This document shows positions 28,259 to 37,028 of a stretch of 64,000 nt of DNA, one piece after another. The stretch comes from Spirochaetota bacterium (GTDB lineage Bacteria; Spirochaetota; UBA4802; UBA5550): NCBI GenBank assembly GCA_025457915.1, contig JALOTL010000012.1, forward strand, positions 37,729 through 101,728, written 5' to 3'. The notes below the pieces were generated by a model that saw only the letters and a program-made list of their open reading frames with translations, ran no database searches and was not told the DNA's origin. Both the position numbers and the translations under genes were made by a program. Position 1 is the first letter of the stretch; each line of letters starts with the position of its first letter.

Positions 28259-29134
28259 TCAGTTTAAAATTATCCCCGCCAGTTTTAATAGATCAGGATT
28301 GCTGTTCCAGAAATTTTCATCCTGCCATTCATCATGCAATTTCTGTTTCCCATGATTTAAAAAAAGGTTCTCCTCTTTAGATGTTGTTCCGCCTATTAAT
28401 AATTTGATGCCTCTGTTTTCAATTTTACAATGCGGATCAAATATCAGAAAACCTATATCATCATACTCGATTTTTCCGGAATGCAAATCCAGAACTTCGA
28501 GAAGGCGCTCCGCCACATTATGCACATCTGTAAAAGATAAAATTTCATGAAGCCTGTTTTCATCTATTCCTCTGATCTGTTTAACCAGATCCATGTAGCC
28601 GTCAGTTGCAGCAATGACCCTGTATTTTTTTTCCTTCAGCGATACTTTATCCATTGTCGCTTCCAGCAGGCTCCGTCCTGCAAACTTCATATCGGCTGCT
28701 GTTTTATACTCTACGGCTCCTGAATCTTTATCTATTATTATAACCATGCTGTCTCCTCCGCTTGCTACATGAAGGTTGACCAGCCCGGCATCGTGTTCCA
28801 CCCAAACTGAACTGAAGGTTGTTTTATGTCTGTAATCCTGTTCAGAATAAATCTGCTTAATATATTTTTTCAGATCCTCTGCTCCGGATAATTTACCTCC
28901 GGCAGATATTTTTTCCTGAAATCTCAGCAGCAGATCTTTTGATGCCCGGGGATTACGCTCGCTGCCGTCTGCTACGGCAAATATTCCATTATCAGCATCT
29001 ATCATCAGGCAATCTCCATTGCCGAAAAAGCATCGTACTTTTTCTGTTCCCGTTGCGATAAAACCTGAAAAAAAATTTTCAACTTTTATGGAACGCTTCA
29101 GGGCATTTATCAAAACAGGACTGCCGTTTGCCAT
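28259..29134 (-). CDS. PP2C-like protein phosphatase
   Basis: 291 residues with the metal-binding landmarks of PPM/PP2C Ser/Thr phosphatases: AVADGSE (Asp56-Gly57), HVASGGDS (~122-129), AATDGYMDL (Asp178-Gly179) and YDDIGFLIF (Asp225-Asp226). The spacing suits a compact bacterial catalytic domain. The C-terminal ~50 residues are unassigned. The start lies 5 bp after the stop of the DUF35 gene with no good ribosome site, so translation is probably coupled. A phosphatase in the middle of a catabolic operon is unusual; it could modulate an enzyme complex or act in a partner-switch module like the RsbW-like protein at 5410. Confidence 0.7.
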   Translation of the reverse strand: MANGSPVLINALKRSIKVENFFSGFIATGTEKVRCFFGNGDCLMIDADNGIFAVADGSERNPRASKDLLLRFQEKISAGGKLSGAEDLKKYIKQIYSEQDYRHKTTFSSVWVEHDAGLVNLHVASGGDSMVIIIDKDSGAVEYKTAADMKFAGRSLLEATMDKVSLKEKKYRVIAATDGYMDLVKQIRGIDENRLHEILSFTDVHNVAERLLEVLDLHSGKIEYDDIGFLIFDPHCKIENRGIKLLIGGTTSKEENLFLNHGKQKLHDEWQDENFWNSNPDLLKLAGIILN

Positions 29135-29139
29135 CCGGC

Positions 29140-29604
29140 TTAATCAACGACTCTGAAATATTCTATATCTCTGATTGAGCCCTTGCGCTCCTTTGAAAAA
29201 ACTGCTTCAACACGGGCGCCAATCTTTACCTTGGATTCATCTTCAATATTTATATAGTGCTGAAAAAGCGTATCTGCTCCATCAAGCTTTATAAAACCAT
29301 AACCGTAAGGAATCGGTTTCTGCTGGCCTGTTTCAGGATCTATGAAAGCATATCTTAAAATTGTAAATGATCCTATCACGCCATTAGGCCCGACTTCCAC
29401 CCATTCATTCATTTCAACAAAGCATTCGCCGCAAACACCTCGCGGAGGTATAAAAACTTTCCCGCATTTCGGGCATTTCAGGCCAATAAAGCGCCTGTTA
29501 TCTTTCAACTCCCTGAAAAACTTGCTTCCGTGCATTCCAACTGCATAATGAAACGGCTGCTCAGCCTTGCCGGATTCTATTATGATATAATCCTTATCGC
29601 TCAT
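29140..29604 (-). CDS. DUF35 zinc-ribbon/OB-fold protein (module 1, D)
   Basis: 154 residues. An N-terminal helix leads to a rubredoxin-like zinc ribbon CPKCGKVFIPPRGVCGEC (four Cys), then an OB fold (GVIGSFTILRYAF, YGFIKLDGAD). These proteins are non-catalytic or co-catalytic partners of thiolase-like enzymes: ChsH2's DUF35 domain binds aldolase Ltp2, and BbsA binds thiolase BbsB. The gene follows a thiolase-like gene by 9 bp with AGGAGG before its ATG, so a complex with that product is the best call. It is not expected to bind nucleic acid despite its OB fold. Confidence 0.9.
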   Translation of the reverse strand: MSDKDYIIIESGKAEQPFHYAVGMHGSKFFRELKDNRRFIGLKCPKCGKVFIPPRGVCGECFVEMNEWVEVGPNGVIGSFTILRYAFIDPETGQQKPIPYGYGFIKLDGADTLFQHYINIEDESKVKIGARVEAVFSKERKGSIRDIEYFRVVD

Positions 29605-29613
29605 TTCATCCTC

Positions 29614-30774
29614 CTATTTACCCGGCTTCTTTTTGCCGTGAAGAATCATGTCAGTCCACCAGCAGCCGCCGAAACCCGTGCTAACTGCAAAGTTAACATC
29701 CGGTACCTGATGCTGATCCGCTTTGCCCATTACCTGCATTGCCGCTTCGCAACATCTTATAAGTCCTGTTGCTCCAATAGGATTGCAGGAGATGACTCCG
29801 CCTGAAGGATTGATCGGCAACTCGCCGCCCATATCGGTGTTTCCTTCTCCGATATATCGTGGACCTTCGCCCGGGCCTATAATACCCATATCCTCAATCC
29901 AGATTATTCCTCCAAAAGAATATGGCTGATATAGTTCTATTACATCGATCTCTTTTCTCGGTTCCTTAATTCCGCCTTTTTTAAACAAATCCTGTGACGC
30001 TTCCCTCATGCTTGTGAGTCTGCCGTAATCTGCATCTCCAAGATATGAGTAGCTGTGCCTGTTTGATGTTGCCCAGATCCAGTCCGGTGATGATGTGATC
30101 TTTTCCGCAGAGTCTTCGCTTGCCATGATAACAGCAGCTGCTCCATCCGTACGAGGACACACGTCGAGAAGGTGAATCGGATCAGCAAGCATCGGGGACG
30201 CAAGAACCTCATCTATTGTAATTTCTTTTCTCAGCTGGGCATGAGGATTATTGAGCGCGTGCTTTCTGTCCCGTACTGAAACCCTTGCGCCGTCTTTTTC
30301 TGTTGCGCCATAGCGTGCCATGTATGCCTGCGCTTCAGCTGCAAGGCCGGAAATGGCTCCTGCAAAAACCAGCCTGTCCCAGATAGGGTCAAAGGCTGTT
30401 GTAATAGCGCCTGTAGTGTCAGACTCGGAATTTTTTTCCCATCCTATTATCAGCACCCTGTCAAAAAGTCCAGACGCAACTAAATGGTATCCTCCAATGG
30501 CAACACTGCACCCTGTTGTTCCACCTGTAGTAATCTTGATTACAGGCTTCATAAAGCCGCCAGAGCCGTCAATGCTCCAGCAGTCAACATAGTTTATGCC
30601 TTCAAAATGATCCATGTTTCCGATTATAATAGCATCTATATCACTGATTTTTATATCAGCATCTTTAAGCGCAGCCTGAACTGCTTCATTAATAAGTTCC
30701 TGCCCGTTAACATCAGGGCGGTGGCTTTTATGGAAGGTCTGGCCTGTCCCGACTATTGCAACTCTTTTAGCCAT
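29614..30774 (-). CDS. Thiolase-like protein A1 (SCP-x/Ltp2 type)
   Basis: 386-residue thiolase-superfamily protein. The N-terminal half has VGTGQT, GNMDHFEG and ITTGGTTGCSVAIGG, where a CxSG nucleophile would sit in a classical thiolase. The C-terminal half has ELYQPYSF and NPSGGVISCNPIGATGLIR, the GHPxGATG loop with His changed to Asn. These are hallmarks of lipid-transfer-protein thiolases such as Ltp2, which cleave by retro-aldol chemistry instead of Claisen chemistry. A Cys does follow GGTTG, so residual thiolase chemistry cannot be excluded. It is closely related to A2 at 40020, is encoded between B1 and a DUF35 gene, and has AGGAGG before the ATG. Confidence 0.88.
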   Translation of the reverse strand: MAKRVAIVGTGQTFHKSHRPDVNGQELINEAVQAALKDADIKISDIDAIIIGNMDHFEGINYVDCWSIDGSGGFMKPVIKITTGGTTGCSVAIGGYHLVASGLFDRVLIIGWEKNSESDTTGAITTAFDPIWDRLVFAGAISGLAAEAQAYMARYGATEKDGARVSVRDRKHALNNPHAQLRKEITIDEVLASPMLADPIHLLDVCPRTDGAAAVIMASEDSAEKITSSPDWIWATSNRHSYSYLGDADYGRLTSMREASQDLFKKGGIKEPRKEIDVIELYQPYSFGGIIWIEDMGIIGPGEGPRYIGEGNTDMGGELPINPSGGVISCNPIGATGLIRCCEAAMQVMGKADQHQVPDVNFAVSTGFGGCWWTDMILHGKKKPGK

Positions 30775-30785
30775 TTAATATCCTC

Positions 30786-31931
30786 CTATTTATCCTTGCC
30801 AAGAACCCATACGCAGTGCGACTGTCCGCAAAGACCGTTCACACCATGGGCAACGCCAGTCTTGGGGTTTTTTGTCTGATATTTGCCTGCCTCGCCCCTG
30901 AGCTGCTTAACAATCTCAGCAATGCGGATGAGCCCTGCAGCAATTACCGGATGCCCGCTTAAAAGCCCGCCTGATGCATTAACAGGAAGCCTTCCGTCAA
31001 TCGCGAACTCTCCCTTCTCAAGAAGCCTGCCTGATTCCCCATCAGCGCATAGCCCGAGTCCTTCAAGCCACATAAGCTCCTGGTATGTAAAAGCATCGTA
31101 TACTTCTGCTGTATCAATTTCTTTCATCGGATTTTTAATTCCAGCCATTGCGTATGCTTTCTTCGCAGCCTGTTCAAGAGCAGGCGCACGGGAGAGATCC
31201 CTGTCGCCGAAGAAAAAAGCATCAGAGCAGAATGATACGCCTTTTATCCATACCGGCTTTCCCTTATGCTTCGCGGCACGTTCTTCATTTGCAATAATAA
31301 TCGCACAGCACGCGTCTGATACGGGCGAGCAGTCAAGCTTATGCAGAGGATCGGATATCATCTCCGATTTCAACACGTCATTCACCGTAATATCCAGAGG
31401 CATCTGCGACAGAGGATTTTTTTTCGCATTACCGTGATTTTTGACTGATACAAGTGCAAGCTGTTCAGATGTTATTCCTGTCCTGTTCATGTATGCGTTT
31501 GCCTGCATTGCGCAGGCTGATATCATATCCATACCGAGGCTTCTTTCATATATCGGATCAAAAGCTGCGTTGGTTATAAGGCTTGATACGCTCTGCGAAC
31601 CTTTTGTATGAGCAGTCACTAGAGTTGTCCCGTACGATCCTGAAAGAGCTCTGGTCAGGCCATAAAATGCGCCGAATGTTCCGTCGCCCTCAACGCAGGA
31701 AACGTTCTTGTGGGCAGCTCCGCTTGCATCCCCCACGGCCATGCAGGATATAGTCCTGCCATCCCAGAAGTCGTTCGAGGTTGTTATCACATTATCAATA
31801 TCATTTATATTCATGCCGGCATCGTCGAGCGCTTTGTTAACCGCCTCCCATGCCATATCAGCGAAGGTATCCCTTACTTTATTTCCCTCGATCGAAGTCA
31901 TTCCAACACCAATTATGGCGGCTTTATCCAT
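30786..31931 (-). CDS. Thiolase-like protein B1
   Basis: 381 residues, thiolase fold but a different branch from A1. It keeps SGGLLSGHPVIAAGL (the GHP loop) and a late LCGQSHCVWVL, resembling the catalytic CxG loop, but at the nucleophile position it has VEGDGTFGA with no Cys. A1 has the opposite loss, so the two may complement each other in a heteromer. The gene lies between DUF35 genes, 5 bp from the one upstream and 11 bp from A1, with AAGGAGGT before the ATG. Its nearest relative in the window is B2 at 41232. Confidence 0.87.
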   Translation of the reverse strand: MDKAAIIGVGMTSIEGNKVRDTFADMAWEAVNKALDDAGMNINDIDNVITTSNDFWDGRTISCMAVGDASGAAHKNVSCVEGDGTFGAFYGLTRALSGSYGTTLVTAHTKGSQSVSSLITNAAFDPIYERSLGMDMISACAMQANAYMNRTGITSEQLALVSVKNHGNAKKNPLSQMPLDITVNDVLKSEMISDPLHKLDCSPVSDACCAIIIANEERAAKHKGKPVWIKGVSFCSDAFFFGDRDLSRAPALEQAAKKAYAMAGIKNPMKEIDTAEVYDAFTYQELMWLEGLGLCADGESGRLLEKGEFAIDGRLPVNASGGLLSGHPVIAAGLIRIAEIVKQLRGEAGKYQTKNPKTGVAHGVNGLCGQSHCVWVLGKDK

Positions 31932-31936
31932 TTTAA

Positions 31937-32428
31937 TTATACCTCCTTAACCGGTTTAAAAAATGCTATGTCCTGTATTGTGCCTTTACGGTCTTCAGCA
32001 AATTCCGCCTGAACTTTCATGCCGATTTTCATTTTCTCAGGTGAAATGCCTTCTATATAATGAAGCATTGCAGTATCGGCTCCATCTAGTTTGATCAGCG
32101 CGTAGATAACAGGAACCTTTTTGGAAATCGCAGCGAGCTGCCTTCTTGCAATTGTAAAAGATTGAACAGTACCAGTACCTGAGAGATCTTTCCATTCAGT
32201 ATTAGGCACGAAGCAGACCGGACAAGTTTTCCTTGGAGGAATATATGTTTTACCGCATGACGTACATTTCAATGCGCGTATTTTTTTCTCATCGCGAAGA
32301 CCCTTCAGGAAATAAGTAGCTGTATCACCTGCCCACCAGCTGTAAGGCACGCTTATCTGACTTTCAAACACCATGGGTTCAATTCCATCAAATCCCTGGT
32401 CAAGCACTGCATTATCCTTTGTGCCCAT
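31937..32428 (-). CDS. DUF35 zinc-ribbon/OB-fold protein (module 1, D')
   Basis: 163 residues with zinc ribbon CTSCGKTYIPPRKTCPVC and OB fold (GTVQSFTIARRQL, VIYALIKLDGAD). The N-terminal ~45 residues (SVPYSWWAGDTATYFLKGL) match the aromatic lead-in of other DUF35 partners. With the DUF35 at 29140 it gives module 1 two zinc-ribbon subunits for two thiolase-like subunits. AAGGAGAG lies upstream of the ATG. The next gene, B1, starts 5 bp after its stop. Confidence 0.9.
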   Translation of the reverse strand: MGTKDNAVLDQGFDGIEPMVFESQISVPYSWWAGDTATYFLKGLRDEKKIRALKCTSCGKTYIPPRKTCPVCFVPNTEWKDLSGTGTVQSFTIARRQLAAISKKVPVIYALIKLDGADTAMLHYIEGISPEKMKIGMKVQAEFAEDRKGTIQDIAFFKPVKEV

Positions 32429-32452
32429 AGATCATAACTCTCCTTAATTATT

Positions 32453-33223
32453 TTACCTGCCGATTATATAACGGAATGGATCAACTTCCTCTCTGAGTAT
32501 TCTCAGTTCATTCTCATGCGGAGGATCTGTATTTTCAATTTTATCCGCCCATAAAAGTTCAAAGCCGCAATTATCCTGAACATCTTTTCTGCTGTAGCCA
32601 GGATTAATTGACAGCACCTTCATGCGTTTGGATTCTTCATCGAAACCCATAATTGCCATATTGGTAATAATTCTGTACGGCCCTGTTCCAAGAGGGAGGC
32701 CTGCCTCATAGCGGGAATTCCCGCCCTGCAGATATCCGGGTGATGTAATGAAATCGCATTTTGATGTGAACCGTTTTGAATCCTGGGGAGTCATCATCAT
32801 GGTTCTCCAGCATAACGAGGCAAGATCGTTTGCACCGCCAGATCCCGGAAAACGCACCTTGGGTTTAGAATGATCATCGCCTATCATTGTTGAGTTGATA
32901 TTTCCGTACATATCAATCTGAGCTCCGCCTAAAAATGTATAATCCACCATTCCGCGCTGGCAGGTTTCCATTATTTCCGGCATCGAGCTCGCCATGATAG
33001 CCTTATGAAAAGTCCGCGAGTCGCCCACTGAAATCGGCATTGATGGAAGCAATGGCGCAACGCCGCCTGCTTCAAACATAATACAGAGATTTGGAGAATG
33101 TGTTTTCTGTGCCAGCATCGCTGTTGCGCATGGAGCGCCGGTTCCAACCACTACAGTTGCACCGTCTTCGAGGTTTCGCGCTGCAATACATATCATCAGC
33201 TCCATTGAATTGAAATCGGCCAT
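32453..33223 (-). CDS. CoA-transferase-family subunit B (IpdB/GctB-like)
   Basis: 256 residues of the glutaconate CoA-transferase/IpdB type. VVGTGAPCATAMLAQ forms the first loop, and MFEAGGVAP carries Glu51 at the place of the catalytic Glu in GctB. DYTFLGGAQIDMYGNIN is typical of the family. Partner of the gene upstream, whose stop shares a base with this ATG (TAATG), so subunits are made in equal amounts. In steroid degraders IpdAB hydrolyses a ring-C/D CoA ester; in amino-acid fermenters GctAB transfers CoA. The present pair could do either. GGAGG lies at good distance upstream. Confidence 0.88.
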   Translation of the reverse strand: MADFNSMELMICIAARNLEDGATVVVGTGAPCATAMLAQKTHSPNLCIMFEAGGVAPLLPSMPISVGDSRTFHKAIMASSMPEIMETCQRGMVDYTFLGGAQIDMYGNINSTMIGDDHSKPKVRFPGSGGANDLASLCWRTMMMTPQDSKRFTSKCDFITSPGYLQGGNSRYEAGLPLGTGPYRIITNMAIMGFDEESKRMKVLSINPGYSRKDVQDNCGFELLWADKIENTDPPHENELRILREEVDPFRYIIGR

Positions 33224-34227
33224 TACTTCTTACCTCCAATTTCAGTATCAATAAGTAATTCCTGAGCTCTGAGCTTCTGAATCTTCTTTATTCCGCCGTT
33301 CAACTCAAGATATTCATAAAAATCTTTCGTTCCGTATATCTGTTTATCCATAAATTTTTTAAATTCTTCCGGGTCTTTTTCCGCAGCAAGCCATTCTTTG
33401 ATATATGCTTCATCGGAAAAATATTCATACGGCATATTGCCAGGATAACTTCCATATGGTACTTCAATAACAGCATCCACGCACCAGAATGGAATGAATG
33501 TGCTTTCAGGGTTTTGCCTGATTTCATCATTAGTAATAAGCCGTTCTGTTGTAAGTACAACCCTTTTGGATGCTTTTGCAAGATCCTGGTCTGATACAGA
33601 CGCGCCGTAAACCCGGGCATTACCGAATATATCGCATTCATGAACGTGGATCGCTGCGAAGTCCGGATAAAGCGCTGGAAGGGCTGCAAATTTTTTCCCT
33701 GTAAAAGGGCATTCTATTTCTTTGGCAGCGCTGTATTCAAATGTTGTTGTTCCGAGTATATTTCTCGTGGGCATAAAGGAGAGCCCCATTGCGGCAGCCT
33801 TCAGTCTCCATGAAAGCGATGCGTTAGTCCATTCAGTAAGTTTAATCTTTCCGCTCTGCACTGCTCTTCTGGCATTCGGCGACAGCCCTCTGGCTTCAAG
33901 TCCTATTATATAAGCCACGTCGCATCTGTCTATGCATTCGCCGCCTACAAGTATCTGGAAGTCGTGTGTCGCAGTATGTCCGGCAAGAGCAAGATTCTTT
34001 TTTTTCTGGCGCACTATCTCATGCAGTATGGCGGTTGGAATTCTGTTTGCTCCGAAACCGCCAATCCCGATGTAATCACCGTCTTTGAGCATGGTCCTGA
34101 CGACCTCTTCGGCATTTGAAATTTTTGATTTCAACTCACGGGATTTGGTTCTAAAAAATGCCCTTGCATTATCAGGATCCGGATCAGTGAAAAGCTCATT
34201 TCGTCCAGTTTTAAGTTGTACGCTCAT
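33223..34227 (-). CDS. CoA-transferase-family subunit A (IpdA/GctA-like)
   Basis: 334 residues. After a ~40-residue N-terminal extension comes the alpha-subunit core: DGDYIGIGGFGANRIPTAIL, AYIIGLEARGLSPNARR, and AAIHVHECDIFGNARVYG. Length and the C-terminal FFDY-like helical tail (PGNMPYEYFSDEAYIKEW) match IpdA and GctA, which are longer than the ~220-residue AtoD type. It forms a heteromer with the overlapping gene 32453-33223. Within the array it follows an acyl-CoA ligase gene (72-bp gap), consistent with CoA-ester processing downstream of activation. Confidence 0.88.
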   Translation of the reverse strand: MSVQLKTGRNELFTDPDPDNARAFFRTKSRELKSKISNAEEVVRTMLKDGDYIGIGGFGANRIPTAILHEIVRQKKKNLALAGHTATHDFQILVGGECIDRCDVAYIIGLEARGLSPNARRAVQSGKIKLTEWTNASLSWRLKAAAMGLSFMPTRNILGTTTFEYSAAKEIECPFTGKKFAALPALYPDFAAIHVHECDIFGNARVYGASVSDQDLAKASKRVVLTTERLITNDEIRQNPESTFIPFWCVDAVIEVPYGSYPGNMPYEYFSDEAYIKEWLAAEKDPEEFKKFMDKQIYGTKDFYEYLELNGGIKKIQKLRAQELLIDTEIGGKK

Positions 34228-34299
34228 ATAACTTCTCTTCCTGTATTTTTAAAATAAATTAAATAAAAACCTGAATTCCAGAAATTCAAACATTGCGTT

Positions 34300-36114
34300 T
34301 CAGGCATTGTCCCCTGCATACATTGATTCAATAATTTCTTTATATTTTTCTTTAATTACATTTCTCTTGACTTTTAATGAAGGTGTCAGATCCCCGCTTT
34401 CCTGAGAAAATTCATTCTGAACAATGGAATATTTTTTTATGGTTTCATAACGCGCAAGATGGTTGTTAAGTTCGTTAACATGCTCCTGGACAATTTTCAA
34501 AAAATCCTTATTTGTCAGCAGTTCTTCCGGCTTAGAGAACGAAATTTTATTTTCCTCGGCAAGCTTTGCGGCCTGATCAAGATTTATATTGCAAAGTGCA
34601 GAAAGATGTTTTCTCAGATCTCCAATTACTATAAACTGGGTAAATAGCGGATCGGACTTGAAAAGGTTTTCAATCTTTTGCGGAGCAACATTTTTTCCGC
34701 CGGAAGTAATGATCAGATCTTTTTTTCTATCTGTAACAAGTAAAAAACCGCTTTCATCAAAAAAACCAATATCGCCGGTCATTAGATAACCGTCAGGAGT
34801 AAAAGCTTCTCTGGTCTCTTCTTCCATTTTCCAGTATCCCTTGCAGACATTTCCGCCTTTTAAAAGAATTTCTCCATCATCTGCAATTTTTATATTCATG
34901 CAGGGTATCGGAGCGCCTGTAGTTCCGATTTTATAATTTGCAATATTCTGCATGGTAGCAGGTGCGCAGCATTCTGTCATGCCGTATCCCTGAATAACCA
35001 TAATTCCCGCAGCATTAAAAAAACGGATTATATCTATAGATGTAGGAGCGCCTGAAGCGGTCATCCATCGGACACGTCCGCCAAGGGCATTCTGTAAATT
35101 CTGAAAAATCATTTTATATGCAATTTTATATTTCATCCTCAATAAAAACGGGATTCGTCTTTTTCTTTCGCGGCGTTCGCTTATTTTTGCTCCGACCTTT
35201 TGCCCCCAGTAAAATATTTTTCTCTTTAACGGAGATGAAGCCTCTACCTTTGCAATTATCTTCTGGTATACCTTTTCACAAACCCTGGGAACCGCGAGCA
35301 CAACAGTAGGTTTCTTATCAAAAAAATCAGCAAGCAGCGTCTCAATGCTCTCTGCGTATGAGGATGTAATACCCACGTACATGCCATACCAGTGGCCTGC
35401 AACCCGCTCAAAAACATGACTTAATGGAAGAAATGGAACAGTTTGATCAGTATCGTAAGCATAGTGAGGTTCAACCTGGTCAAGAGCTTTAATTACCGAG
35501 ATAACATTATTGTGCGTAAGCATTGCGCCCTTTGGGAGTCCTGTAGTTCCGGATGTATAAACAATTGTTGCAAGGTCATCAAGATCAGCAGCATCTGCAA
35601 GTTTTTCAAATAACTCACTGTTCTTTATATATTCATTGTGCCCTATATTAAGTAAATCATTAAAGCTCAAAACAAAATCAGGGGTATTGACTGCATCCTC
35701 ATTCTTCATTACAACAATTTTTTGAAGCCCTTTGAAACGCTCTTTAACATATAACGCTTTTTTCAGCTGAACATTATTTTCAACGATCATGATTTTTGAT
35801 TCGGAATTGCTTACAATATATTCAGCTTCCTCATCGGTCAGGGTCGGATAGATAGGGATAACACAGGCGCCAATACCAAGAATTCCCATGTCTGAATAAA
35901 GCCATTCGAGTCTGTTTTCAGAAAGTATTGATACCCTGTCCCCTTTTTGGACTCCTAGCGAATATAATGCCAGGCCCACGGCTCGGGCTCTTTCATAATA
36001 ATCATTCCACGAAGCGCTTTCCCATTTTCCGTTTAATTTTTTTTCAACCGCAAGACGGTCACCGTATTTTTTTGCGCGATTTCTGAAAACCTGGTTTATC
36101 GTTTTTTCTTCCAT
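34300..36114 (-). CDS. Long-chain/aromatic acyl-CoA synthetase (FadD15-like)
   Basis: 604 residues, AMP-forming ligase. YTSGTTGLPKGAMLTH is the ATP loop, GYGMTECCAP the adenylate loop, LMTGDIGFFDESGFL the hinge region; PSLKVKRNVI near the C-terminus holds the catalytic Lys. The overall layout follows the FadD15/long-chain group, with a helical insertion around residues 290-340. It would load a fatty, cyclic or steroid-side-chain acid with CoA. Start at 36114 has AAGGGGGG upstream; the in-frame ATG at 36171 lies inside the crotonase gene and has none. It lies 22 bp after the crotonase gene. Confidence 0.9.
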   Translation of the reverse strand: MEEKTINQVFRNRAKKYGDRLAVEKKLNGKWESASWNDYYERARAVGLALYSLGVQKGDRVSILSENRLEWLYSDMGILGIGACVIPIYPTLTDEEAEYIVSNSESKIMIVENNVQLKKALYVKERFKGLQKIVVMKNEDAVNTPDFVLSFNDLLNIGHNEYIKNSELFEKLADAADLDDLATIVYTSGTTGLPKGAMLTHNNVISVIKALDQVEPHYAYDTDQTVPFLPLSHVFERVAGHWYGMYVGITSSYAESIETLLADFFDKKPTVVLAVPRVCEKVYQKIIAKVEASSPLKRKIFYWGQKVGAKISERRERKRRIPFLLRMKYKIAYKMIFQNLQNALGGRVRWMTASGAPTSIDIIRFFNAAGIMVIQGYGMTECCAPATMQNIANYKIGTTGAPIPCMNIKIADDGEILLKGGNVCKGYWKMEEETREAFTPDGYLMTGDIGFFDESGFLLVTDRKKDLIITSGGKNVAPQKIENLFKSDPLFTQFIVIGDLRKHLSALCNINLDQAAKLAEENKISFSKPEELLTNKDFLKIVQEHVNELNNHLARYETIKKYSIVQNEFSQESGDLTPSLKVKRNVIKEKYKEIIESMYAGDNA

Positions 36115-36136
36115 CTTTCCCCCCTTGCTGATTTTT

Positions 36137-36916
36137 TTATCTGCCTTTAAAAACCGGCTTGCGCTTTTCAAGAAAAGCGGTTATTCCCTCTTTCTTATCT
36201 TCGCTTTCAGCGAGTTTTCCGAACAATCTGCTTTCCAGTTTTAAAGCTTCTTCTTTTGACAGCTCAACACTGCGGTTAATTGTTTCAATTATTGCAGCAA
36301 CAGAAAGCGGCCCTTTAAATGAAAAATCCTTTGCAAGTTTCATTGCCTCTTCAATTAATTTATCCGGCGGCGCAACCCTGTTTACAAGACCAACTCTCTC
36401 GGCTTCCTCCGATCCGATAAATTTTCCTGTTAGAATATACTCCATGGCTTTTGCAGTTCCAAGAAGCCTCGTCATTCTCACAATTCCTCCGAATGCAGGC
36501 ATAATGCCAAGCATCACCTCCGGAAGTCCCATTTGAGTTCCCTCTGCGATGATTCGCATATGACACGCCAGGGCAAGCTCGGTGCCGCCGCCCAGACAGG
36601 CACCGTTAATTGCAGCTATAACAGGTTTCTTTGAATTCTCAATCAGATTTGTAATTTCATGCGCCCTTCCTGAAAGGCGCTCTCCTTCTTCAGCATTCTT
36701 TATATTCTGAACCTTGTTCACGTCCGCCCCTACAACAAAAGTTGCGCCGGCTGCAGTAATAATAACTGCCTTAACCCTGTCATCGACTTCAATCTGATGC
36801 ATGCAGAATTCAAGCTCAAGCATTGTGATTTCATCCAGCGAGTTCATCGGAGGATTATTAATTGTTATAGTTGCAACACCTTTATCTGTTACATCATAAT
36901 TGACTTTTTGTCCCAT
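36137..36916 (-). CDS. Enoyl-CoA hydratase/isomerase (crotonase)
   Basis: 259 residues. NNPPMNSL opens the fold; the oxyanion-hole loop reads GADVNKVQ and INGACLGGGTELAL. Both catalytic glutamates of hydratases are present: Glu113 (GGTELAL) and Glu133 (LPEVMLG). It should hydrate a 2-enoyl-CoA to the (S)-3-hydroxy form. In steroid catabolism a crotonase (EchA20) works next to IpdAB, which makes the neighbourhood suggestive. A weak GAGG precedes the ATG. A terminator-like hairpin lies upstream, so it may also have its own promoter. Confidence 0.92.
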   Translation of the reverse strand: MGQKVNYDVTDKGVATITINNPPMNSLDEITMLELEFCMHQIEVDDRVKAVIITAAGATFVVGADVNKVQNIKNAEEGERLSGRAHEITNLIENSKKPVIAAINGACLGGGTELALACHMRIIAEGTQMGLPEVMLGIMPAFGGIVRMTRLLGTAKAMEYILTGKFIGSEEAERVGLVNRVAPPDKLIEEAMKLAKDFSFKGPLSVAAIIETINRSVELSKEEALKLESRLFGKLAESEDKKEGITAFLEKRKPVFKGR

Positions 36917-36968
36917 TGCTAAACCTCATTTAAAAAAATTGAAATAGTTGACCTGATTCAATTGATTT

Positions 36969-37021
36969 AAGCCCCCCTCCGGGCGATGCACTGAGCACAG
37001 CCGAAGTGGATTGGGGGGCTT
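36969..37021. terminator. REP-like hairpin between crotonase and DUF35-BKACE genes
   Basis: AAGCCCCCC (36969-36977) pairs with GGGGGGCTT (37013-37021). Inside is GATGCACTGAGCACAGCCGA and AGTG, a form of the widespread extragenic CACTGAG...CGAAGTG palindrome. It reads as a terminator in both directions and looks like a repetitive extragenic element. Confidence 0.6.
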
Positions 37022-37028
37022 TTAAAAT

